DNA of 64,000 nt from Pontibacter flavimaris (GTDB lineage Bacteria > Bacteroidota > Bacteroidia > Cytophagales > Hymenobacteraceae): NCBI RefSeq assembly GCF_001907195.1, contig NZ_LVWA01000005.1:310001-374000 (forward strand). Direction: 5' to 3'. A model generated the notes under the pieces. It worked only from the letters and a program-made list of their open reading frames with translations. It was not told the DNA's origin and ran no database searches. Made by a program: the position numbers and the translations under genes. Shown one piece after another: positions 32,038-42,335 of the stretch (positions are counted from its first letter, which is position 1; each line of letters opens with the position of its first letter).

Positions 32038-34125
32038 ATGACTCGTTTCCTACTGCTTTTTATCGCCTTTATACTTGCTGTACCCGGGTATTCGCAACAA
32101 GCTACTGCCCGGCTGAAGGTAGCCTGTATCGGCAACTCCGTAACCTATGGCTATCTGCTTGAGGACAGGGAGCAAAAAGCTTATCCGGCGCAGCTCCAGC
32201 AGCTGCTCGGGCCAACGTATGACGTAGGCAATTTCGGGCTGAGCGGGGCTACGTTGCTGCGAAAAGGCCACCGGCCTTACACCAAAACGCAGCAGTATAA
32301 GGATGCCCTTGCCTTCGAGCCTGACATTGCCGTGATCCACCTGGGCCTGAACGACACCGACCCGCGCAACTGGCCGAACTACCGCGATGAGTTTGCCGCC
32401 GATTACTACCACCTGATCGACACGCTGCGCGCCGTTAACCCGGAAGTGCGCATTCTTATCTCCCGGCTCACGCCCATCTTCTCGGGGCACCCACGCTTCA
32501 CGTCCGGCACCCGCGACTGGTTCTGGCAAATTCAGGAGCTTATCCCTGTCATCGCCGAAAACAGAAACGTGGAGCTCATTGACCTGCACACGCCGCTCTA
32601 CAGCCGCCCTGACCTGTTCCCCGACGAGCTGCACCCTACGGCCGAGGGAGCGGGCATTATTGCTGGCACCGTGTTCGGGCACCTGACGGGCAAGTATGGC
32701 GGCCTGCAGCTGGCTCCCGCTTTCTCCGACCACATGGTGCTGCAGCAGCAAATGCCGATTCCGGTGCAGGGCAAAGCAGACGCGGGGCAGGAGGTAACCG
32801 TGGAGTTCAACGGAGTAGAAGTAAAGGCCAGTGCCGGCCCGGACGGAAAATGGAAAGCCATACTTCCGTCTCAGAAGGCAGGAGGCCCGTATCAGCTGCA
32901 GGTTTCGACACCAGACAAAAGTATAAGTATAAACGACGTGCTGGTGGGGGAGGTATGGCTGAGCTCGGGGCAGTCGAACATGGCTTTTCCGCTGGCGGCG
33001 GCACAGGGCGGAAAAGAGGAACTGCGGCAGGCGCAACAGCTTTCAAACGTTCGACTGCTGCACATGAAACCGCTTGCCGAGACGGGCAACTTCGCCTGGG
33101 ACTCGCTCACGCTGCAAAAGGTAAACCAACTGGCGTACTTCTCGGGCTCCTGGCAGCGGGCCGACTCGGCTTCCGCAAGGGATTTCTCGGCTGTGGCCTA
33201 CTACTTTGGCAAGCAGTTGCAGGAGGAACTAAACGTACCCATCGGGCTGATACAGGTAGCCGTGGGCGGCTCTACCACCGAGTCGTGGATTGACCGCTAC
33301 ACGCTGGAGCACCACCCGCAACTCGTGGACATGCTGCACAACTGGCGCAAGTCGGATTTTGTGATGGACTGGGCCCAGGAACGGGCAGGCGTAAACATAA
33401 AGGGCGCAAAAGCAGCCAAGCAGCGCCATCCCTACGAACCAGCTTATAACTATGAGGCCGGCATCGCCCCGCTCATCGGTTTCCCTATTAAAGGCGTGAT
33501 CTGGTACCAGGGCGAGAGCAATGCCCACAACATTGAGCTGCACGAAGAGGTGTTTAAAACACTGGTGAGCAGCTGGCGTGAAAAATGGGGCTACAACTTT
33601 CCCTTCTACTACACCCAGCTCTCCAGCATCAACCGCCCCAGCTGGCCGCACTTCCGCGACAGCCAGCGCAGGCTGCTCTCGCAGGTAGCAAATACCGGCA
33701 TGGCCGTCACAAGCGACATAGGCGACCCGCAGGACGTGCACCCGACGCAGAAAAAGCAGGTAGGGGAGCGGCTGGCGGCCTGGGCCCTGTCCAAAACCTA
33801 CGGCAAGCGGGTGCCCTACAGCGGTCCGCTGTTCAAGGAGGCCCGGTTCTCGGGTAACCAAGCGGTTTGTACGTTTGAGTACGGCAAGGGGCTGCAGGCC
33901 AGCGACGGCACAACCCTGCGCGGCTTCGAGGTGGCAGGCAGCGACAGGATTTTCAGGGCGGCAAAGGCCGAGATACGGGGGAACAAAGTATGGGTATCTT
34001 CGGATGAAGTGCCGGAGCCGAAGTATGTGCGCTACGCCTGGGAGCCGTACACGACGGCCAACCTCGTGAACAAAGCGGGCCTGCCCGCCTCTACCTTCAA
34101 CAGCTTTTTCTCCAAAAACAAGTAA
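32038..34125 (+). CDS. Sialate O-acetylesterase, SGNH + SASA two-domain protein
   Basis: 695 residues with a signal peptide (1-20). Domain 1 (about 25-220) is a GDSL/SGNH hydrolase: GNSVTYGY carries the nucleophile Ser, HLGLNDTDP is the block III Asn, and DELHPTAEGAG is the Asp/His block. Domain 2 (about 225-695) is the sialate O-acetylesterase family (VWLSSGQSNMAFPL with nucleophile Ser, IWYQGESNAHN, and DVHPTQKKQVGERLA). Both remove O-acetyl groups that block sialidase or lyase. The double-esterase architecture may cover several positions or linkages. It lies 13 nt before the epimerase gene. Confidence 0.92.
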   Translation: MTRFLLLFIAFILAVPGYSQQATARLKVACIGNSVTYGYLLEDREQKAYPAQLQQLLGPTYDVGNFGLSGATLLRKGHRPYTKTQQYKDALAFEPDIAVIHLGLNDTDPRNWPNYRDEFAADYYHLIDTLRAVNPEVRILISRLTPIFSGHPRFTSGTRDWFWQIQELIPVIAENRNVELIDLHTPLYSRPDLFPDELHPTAEGAGIIAGTVFGHLTGKYGGLQLAPAFSDHMVLQQQMPIPVQGKADAGQEVTVEFNGVEVKASAGPDGKWKAILPSQKAGGPYQLQVSTPDKSISINDVLVGEVWLSSGQSNMAFPLAAAQGGKEELRQAQQLSNVRLLHMKPLAETGNFAWDSLTLQKVNQLAYFSGSWQRADSASARDFSAVAYYFGKQLQEELNVPIGLIQVAVGGSTTESWIDRYTLEHHPQLVDMLHNWRKSDFVMDWAQERAGVNIKGAKAAKQRHPYEPAYNYEAGIAPLIGFPIKGVIWYQGESNAHNIELHEEVFKTLVSSWREKWGYNFPFYYTQLSSINRPSWPHFRDSQRRLLSQVANTGMAVTSDIGDPQDVHPTQKKQVGERLAAWALSKTYGKRVPYSGPLFKEARFSGNQAVCTFEYGKGLQASDGTTLRGFEVAGSDRIFRAAKAEIRGNKVWVSSDEVPEPKYVRYAWEPYTTANLVNKAGLPASTFNSFFSKNK

Positions 34126-34138
34126 AACACCTCCTGAT

Positions 34139-35320
34139 ATGGAAGCGAATCATACAAAAGACCTGAACTACTACAGAGACTTCTACAAAAACCAGCTCCT
34201 CAGCTATACGGTGCCATTCTGGTTTCCGCGCTCCATTGATGAGGAGCACGGTGGCTACCTGTTCATGCGCGATGCGGACGGGAGCCTGCTGGATGATGAC
34301 AAGGCCGTGTGGATACAGGGCCGCGCCGCCTGGCTGCTGGCCACCCTTTACAACACCGTGGAGCAAAAACCGGAGTGGCTTGAAGGGGCTAAGAAGGGGA
34401 TAGACTTTCTGCGCCAGCACTGCTTCGACACCGACGGGCGCATGTTTTTCCACGTGACGCGCGAGGGCCAGCCCATCCGCAAGCGCCGCTACTTCTTCTC
34501 CGAGACCTTTGCCGTGATCGCTTTCGCCGCCTACGCCAAAGCCAGCGGTGATAAAGAGATCGCCCAGGAAGCCCGGAGATTATTTGGCAAATGCCTGGAG
34601 TATGCCACCACGCCCGGTCTGCTGGAGCCCAAGTTCACCGACACGCGCCCGGCCAAAGGCATCGGTGTGCCGATGATTATGATGAACACCGCCCAGCAAC
34701 TGCGGGATACTATCGGTGACGAGCGCTGCGACGAGTGGATCTCCAAATGGATTGCCGACATTGAAAAGGACTTTGTAAAAGACGATATCCGCTGCGTGAT
34801 GGAGCAGGTGGCGCCTGACGGCAGTATCATCGACCACATCGACGGCAGAACCCTGAACCCGGGCCACGCCATCGAAGGAGCCTGGTTTATACTACATGAG
34901 GCCCGCTACCGCAACAACGACCCGCACCTGATAGCCCTCGGCTGCCGCATGCTCGACTACATGTGGGAGCGCGGCTGGGACAAAGAGCACGGCGGCATTT
35001 TATACTTCCGCGACGTGTACGGCAAGCCGGTGCAGGAGTACTGGCACGACATGAAGTTCTGGTGGCCGCAAAACGAGACCATTATCGCTACCCTGCTGGC
35101 CTTCCTGATGACGGGCAACCAAAAGTATGCTGACTGGCACCAGCAGATCCACGACTACGCCTACAGCCACTTCCACGATAAGCAAAACGGCGAGTGGTTC
35201 GGCTACCTGCACCGCGACGGCAGCGTGTCCAACGGCAGCAAAGGCAACCTGTTCAAAGGCCCCTTCCACCTGCCGCGCCAGGAATGGTACTGCTGGCAGG
35301 CGCTGGAAGCGTTTCTTTAA
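34139..35320 (+). CDS. AGE family epimerase (N-acylglucosamine 2-epimerase)
   Basis: 393 residues, (alpha/alpha)6 barrel, no signal peptide. It would interconvert ManNAc and GlcNAc in the cytosol. Family motifs: GGYLFMRDADG near the N-terminus, VWIQGRAAWLLATLYN, His in NPGHAIEGAWFILHEARY and the C-terminal FHLPRQEWY. It lies 13 nt after the esterase. With the lyase and symporter it completes the Bacteroides NanLET-style route, in which ManNAc is epimerised before phosphorylation. No ManNAc kinase or GlcNAc kinase is in the window. Confidence 0.93.
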   Translation: MEANHTKDLNYYRDFYKNQLLSYTVPFWFPRSIDEEHGGYLFMRDADGSLLDDDKAVWIQGRAAWLLATLYNTVEQKPEWLEGAKKGIDFLRQHCFDTDGRMFFHVTREGQPIRKRRYFFSETFAVIAFAAYAKASGDKEIAQEARRLFGKCLEYATTPGLLEPKFTDTRPAKGIGVPMIMMNTAQQLRDTIGDERCDEWISKWIADIEKDFVKDDIRCVMEQVAPDGSIIDHIDGRTLNPGHAIEGAWFILHEARYRNNDPHLIALGCRMLDYMWERGWDKEHGGILYFRDVYGKPVQEYWHDMKFWWPQNETIIATLLAFLMTGNQKYADWHQQIHDYAYSHFHDKQNGEWFGYLHRDGSVSNGSKGNLFKGPFHLPRQEWYCWQALEAFL

Positions 35321-35371
35321 ATTTTGAATGAGTGATTGAGTGAATGTGTGAATTAAACATACCAAGATCTC

Positions 35372-35467
35372 AACTTTCTAACCTTCTAGCTTTTTAACTT
35401 TCTAACTATCAGGGTACAAGTAACTGCGTCTTGACAACGGCTAAACTTTTTAACTCCCAAGCGCTTT
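35372..35467. repeat. Period-8 AACTnnCT repeat tract, 12 registers
   Basis: Octamers AACTTTCT, AACCTTCT, AGCTTTTT, AACTTTCT, then 40 nt (5 x 8) of divergent sequence including GTAACTGCGTCTTGAC, then AACTTTTT, AACTCCCA, AGCGCTTT in the same register. The interruption resembles that of the tract at 8829-8860 (..TTACGTCTT..), so the two tracts share an internal unit. Confidence 0.78.
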
Positions 35468-35497
35468 AAACCTAAACTCCTAAATTTTTTATACCTC

Positions 35498-36664
35498 ATG
35501 TTTCGTTTTTTACTTACCATCACCCTTTTTTGCACCACGCTTCTCACGCAAGCCCAAACTACCGACGTTCCGGTATTCATCTCCGGCCAAGAAGGGCATA
35601 AATCCTACCGAATTCCGGCTATTATCGACCTGCCCAACGGCGACATACTGGCCTTTGCGGAGGGCAGGGTGCATGGCGCCGCCGATTTTGGCGATGTGAA
35701 CATCGTGATGAAGCGCAGCCCGGACAAGGGCAAAACCTGGTCGGCGCTGCAGACCGTGGTGGATTATGACACGCTGCAGGCCGGTAACCTGGCCCCGGTG
35801 GTGGACCTGACAGACCCGGTCTATCCGAAAGGCAGAATCTTCCTGTTCTACAACACGGGCAACGCGCACGAGTATGACGTACGAAGCGCCAAAGGCTACC
35901 GCGAAGTATGGTACATCACCTCCACTGACAACGGGCAGACCTGGTCGGAGCCGGTAAACATCACCACGCAGGTGCACCGCCCCAACATGCCTTCTGCCAA
36001 CGCAGCCTATACTTTCCGGGAGGACTGGCGGTCCTATGCCAACACGCCCGGCCATGCCATTCAGTTCGCCAACGGCAAGTATAAAGGCCGCCTCTATGTA
36101 GCCGCCAACCACTCCGAGGGCAATCCGAAAAACACGGCCGAGGATTACTTTGCCCATGGCTTTTACACCGACGACCACGGCAAGACATTTAAGATAAGCG
36201 AGACGGTGCCAGAGCCGGGCAGCAACGAGGCAATGGCCGTGGAGCTGACAAACGACAAGCTGATGATGAACATTCGCAACCAGCAGGGCGATGTGCGCGC
36301 CCGCATCATCAGCATCAGCAGCGACGGCGGCGCCACCTGGGATACCACCTACTTCGACCAGCAACTGCCGGACCCGGTAAACCAGGGAAGCATACTTCGG
36401 ATCGGCAAAAAGAAAGGGAAAGCCATACTTGCCTTCTGCAATGCCGCCGACACGAAGCGTCGTGATAACCTGACCCTGCGCATCAGCTACGACGAGGGCA
36501 AGACCTGGCCTGAGCAGCATGTGATCGCCAAGAGCCCGGACAATGAAAAAGACCACGCGGCCTACTCTGACCTGGTGAATATCGGGAAGAAGGAGATCGG
36601 CGTGCTGTACGAGAAAAACGGCTACCAGCAGATCGTGTTCACGGTGGTGAAGTGGAAGAAGTAG
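35498..36664 (+). CDS. Exo-alpha-sialidase (GH33-type), soluble
   Basis: 388 residues, single catalytic propeller after a signal peptide (residues 1-20, LLTQAQ). YRIPAIIDLPNGDILAFAEGR holds the first catalytic Arg and the Asp/Glu-containing AEGR. Asp boxes are SPDKGKTW, STDNGQTW, TDDHGKTF and SSDGGATW. SNEAMAVELTNDKLMMNIRNQ carries the catalytic Glu and second Arg, and AAYSDLVNI the Tyr. It lacks the extra N-terminal domain of the sialidase at 30390 and shows no lipobox, so it is probably periplasmic. A period-8 tract precedes it and a terminator (36693-36745) follows, so it closes the sialic acid cluster. Confidence 0.93.
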   Translation: MFRFLLTITLFCTTLLTQAQTTDVPVFISGQEGHKSYRIPAIIDLPNGDILAFAEGRVHGAADFGDVNIVMKRSPDKGKTWSALQTVVDYDTLQAGNLAPVVDLTDPVYPKGRIFLFYNTGNAHEYDVRSAKGYREVWYITSTDNGQTWSEPVNITTQVHRPNMPSANAAYTFREDWRSYANTPGHAIQFANGKYKGRLYVAANHSEGNPKNTAEDYFAHGFYTDDHGKTFKISETVPEPGSNEAMAVELTNDKLMMNIRNQQGDVRARIISISSDGGATWDTTYFDQQLPDPVNQGSILRIGKKKGKAILAFCNAADTKRRDNLTLRISYDEGKTWPEQHVIAKSPDNEKDHAAYSDLVNIGKKEIGVLYEKNGYQQIVFTVVKWKK

Positions 36665-36692
36665 CAGCAGCATACCCATAGATAAAAGTATA

Positions 36693-36745
36693 AAGCCACC
36701 ACGCCTCCCGATAGTTTCAGCAAAGGGAGGCGAGGTGGCTTCTTT
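36693..36745 (+). terminator. Terminator closing the sialic acid cluster
   Basis: Arms AAGCCACC-ACGCCTCCC and GGGAGGCGA-GGTGGCTT with a 14-nt loop, then TCTTT. The stem is about 17 bp with one mismatch. Confidence 0.82.
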
Positions 36746-40126
<3,381 letters not shown>

Positions 40127-40143
40127 TTTTGATTGATTTTTAG

Positions 40144-40184
40144 CGAAGCGGCACATAGGGATACCTGTGGCCGCTTCGTTTGTG
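40144..40184 (+). terminator. Terminator after the GH2 gene
   Basis: CGAAGCGGCACA pairs with TGTGGCCGCTTCG (one bulged base) around a 10-nt loop, followed by a T-rich stretch. Confidence 0.75.
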
Positions 40185-40271
40185 CTTAAGTACCTGGATC
40201 AAAGTATAAAAAGTATAAACCAGGGCGTTTCGGCAGTGGGAGAGGAGTATACTTTTAGGAAGACACACGCT

Positions 40272-41534
40272 ATGTTCAAAAAACTCATCCCTTGCCTTTT
40301 GTTTCTTGCGCTGCTCTCCTGCCGAAGCCAGCCGAACAGCACTGTTACCAGCTCTGCACCAGCGGCTGGCAAAACTGATACGGTAGCAGAGCGCCCCAAA
40401 ACGCCCATCATGGGTTGGTCGAGCTGGAATAACTTCCGGGCCAACATCAGCGAAGACATCATCAGGGCGCAGGCCGATTTCATGGTCTCGTCGGGGATGC
40501 AGGAGGCGGGTTATACTTACGTCAACATCGATGACGGCTTCTTTGGCGGACGCGACGAAACTGGAACGATCGTGGCCCATCCGGAACGGTTCCCAAGCGG
40601 CATGCGCGCCCTGAGCGACTACATCCACTCCAAAGGATTGAAAGCGGGAATCTACTCGGATGCCGGCATCAACACCTGCGCCTCCTACTGGGACAAAGAC
40701 ACGGTGGGCGTGGGCATGGGGCTGTACGGGCACGACGCGCAAGATTTACAGTTGATGCTGCAGGAGTGGAACTACGACTTTATTAAAGTGGACTGGTGCG
40801 GCGGCGATTGGCTGGGGCTGGACGAGCAGACCCGCTATACGCAGATCGGAAACCTAATCCGCCAGATTCGGCCGGATGTGGTGTATAATGTCTGCCGCTG
40901 GAAGTTTCCGGGCGAGTGGGTGGTGCCGCTGGCAGACTCCTGGCGTATTTCCGGAGACATTGACAATACATTTGCTTCGGTGATGCACATCGTGGACCTG
41001 AATGCGGAGTTATGGAGGCATGCCTCCCCCGGCCATGTAAACGACATGGACATGCTGCAGGTAGGGCGGGGCATGAGCTACGAAGAAGACAAAACGCACT
41101 TTTCGATGTGGTGCATGATGAGCTCCCCGCTGCTGGCCGGCAACGACCTGCGCCAGATGAGCCCGGAGACGATCAGCATCCTGACGAATAAAGAACTGAT
41201 CGCCATCAACCAGGACAAGTTGGTGTACCAGGCCCGCCGGCTGGTGGACAAAGGCGACCTGGAAGTATGGGCCAAGCCCCTGCAGACCACCATGAGCGGG
41301 CAGGTAGCCGTGGCGCTGCTCAACCGATCGGATAAAACGGCATCTATTACCTTCCACCCGGATGCTGTGGGTCTGGACGCCGCCAAAGGCTATACGATGC
41401 GCGACCTGTGGGCGGAAAAAGATTTTGCAGTTTCTACAGCGAAAGAAGTTAATTTTAACGTTCCGGCGCACGGGGTGGTGGTGCTGAGGCTACAGGGCGT
41501 TTCCCGGCCTTACAATGTTTTTCAGTATAAGTAA
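40272..41534 (+). CDS. Alpha-galactosidase, GH27
   Basis: 420 residues from the ATG at 40272, which gives a lipoprotein signal (Cys17 in LALLSC). A longer frame from 40167 has no signal. GH27 features: PIMGWSSWNNF at the barrel start, YVNIDDGFFGGRD, nucleophile Asp174 in FIKVDWCGG, acid/base Asp229 in WRISGDID, and the beta-sandwich tail. It removes terminal alpha-galactose or alpha-GalNAc. Beside sialidases, beta-galactosidase and PNGase, an alpha-Gal cap on N-glycans is a possible substrate; plant galactosides are the usual alternative. The 800-nt repeat region follows. Confidence 0.93.
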   Translation: MFKKLIPCLLFLALLSCRSQPNSTVTSSAPAAGKTDTVAERPKTPIMGWSSWNNFRANISEDIIRAQADFMVSSGMQEAGYTYVNIDDGFFGGRDETGTIVAHPERFPSGMRALSDYIHSKGLKAGIYSDAGINTCASYWDKDTVGVGMGLYGHDAQDLQLMLQEWNYDFIKVDWCGGDWLGLDEQTRYTQIGNLIRQIRPDVVYNVCRWKFPGEWVVPLADSWRISGDIDNTFASVMHIVDLNAELWRHASPGHVNDMDMLQVGRGMSYEEDKTHFSMWCMMSSPLLAGNDLRQMSPETISILTNKELIAINQDKLVYQARRLVDKGDLEVWAKPLQTTMSGQVAVALLNRSDKTASITFHPDAVGLDAAKGYTMRDLWAEKDFAVSTAKEVNFNVPAHGVVVLRLQGVSRPYNVFQYK

Positions 41535-41659
41535 AGCGTTACGAGCTGGCGTGCAGGGAAGAGGGGATTTTGAGACAAAGGACATAAGACCTCAGACAGA
41601 GGAGGCTTTGCAGTGCCGAATCTAACCATCCCTGGTCCCTCTGCTTCACCCCACCCCAC

Positions 41660-41683
41660 CCCTCCCCTAAAAACAGGGGAGGG
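41660..41683. repeat. C-rich hairpin of the dispersed CCCC/GGGG family
   Basis: Perfect 9-bp stem CCCTCCCCT / AGGGGAGGG around AAAAAC, preceded by CACCCCACC. It resembles the arms of the inverted repeats at 8618-8699 and 60943-61033. Confidence 0.7.
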
Positions 41684-41759
41684 AGTTCGGTTTAAGTTGC
41701 ATAGCAGTGGCTATCGAATTGATACCCAGCCTTTGGGTTGAGCGCCTTGTGAGATCCGG

Positions 41760-41831
41760 TGCCACGATAGTGGCAGCGCCCTGGCGCAGGAGGGAACACA
41801 GCGCGATGCCCGAAGGCGAGCCCTCTCGGGC
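41760..41831. other. Structured intergenic segment with three consecutive perfect hairpins
   Basis: TGCCAC-GATA-GTGGCA (41760-41775) abuts GCGCC-CT-GGCGC (41776-41787), followed by GCCCGA...TCGGGC (41808-41831). Such packing is typical of a structured RNA or a folded repeat element. No known RNA family is recognised. Confidence 0.5.
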
Positions 41832-42036
41832 TTGAGAGAGCCAAAGTCAGAAATGAAACGAGCAGGTTGTAAAACCGTGGATGAACGGGGGCTAGAAAGT
41901 ATAGCTTGTGTCAAATTGCAGGAAGCGGCGGCTATGGGAAGTATAGCCAAAGTATAAAGTATGGCCTACGCGGATTAGGAAATCCGCAGCAGCTTTGGTT
42001 CCGGACAAGGATGTTTGGAACAGCAAGTATAAAAGG

Positions 42037-42204
42037 CACAAGCGGACGCCCCGAAATGCTCCGGGACTTTCAGCTTGCGCCAGCAGCAGCTATGAAAGTA
42101 TGAACTGAAGTATAAAAAGCCACAAGCGGACGCCCCGAAATGCTCCGGGACTTTCAGCTTGCGCCAGCAGCAGCTATGGAAGTATAAAAAGTATAAACTG
42201 AAGT
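42037..42204. repeat. 84-bp direct tandem repeat, two copies
   Basis: The units start at 42037 and 42121 (CACAAGCGGACGCCCCG...). Their first 58 nt are identical. The copies differ after that only by the number of AAGTATA motifs at their 3' ends (the second has an extra unit). Each unit contains CCCCGAAATGCTCCGGG and GCGCCAGCAGCAGC. Confidence 0.9.
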
Positions 42205-42232
42205 ATAAAAGTATAGGCGAAGTATAAAGTAT
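42180..42232. repeat. Cluster of five AAGTATA motifs upstream of PNGase
   Basis: Five exact AAGTATA copies plus one AAGTATG within 53 nt, all in one orientation, at the 3' end of the 84-bp duplication and about 100 nt before the PNGase start codon. Confidence 0.9.
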
Positions 42233-42335
42233 GACTTTTCAAGTCAGATAAGCACAGACTCTATATCATACTTAAAAGCAAGTATGCGCCAGTAAAATCA
42301 ACTAACAACAAAAGCAAAATATAAACACCCTGAAA

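Larger units (their letters stand above)
41535..42335. other. 800-nt gene-free repeat region between GH27 and PNGase
   Basis: It contains, in order: a C-rich hairpin (41660-41683), a compact cluster of perfect hairpins (41760-41831), an 84-bp direct duplication (42037-42204) and a dense AAGTATA cluster (42180-42232). A 79-codon minus-strand frame at 41711-41950 crosses the hairpins and shows no protein-like features. The PNGase promoter is probably in the last 100 nt. Confidence 0.6.

Noticed and set aside
40167-40271. Upstream start for the GH27 gene
   Set aside because: The extra 35 residues hide the lipoprotein signal and overlap the terminator of the GH2 gene.
41711-41950. 79-codon minus-strand frame in the GH27-PNGase spacer
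   Set aside because: It runs through perfect hairpins and repeats, has no signal or domain, and no spacing to a neighbour that suggests an operon.
42037-42204. Possible CRISPR-like array
   Set aside because: Only two adjacent 84-bp copies with no unique spacers and no cas genes; it is a tandem duplication.
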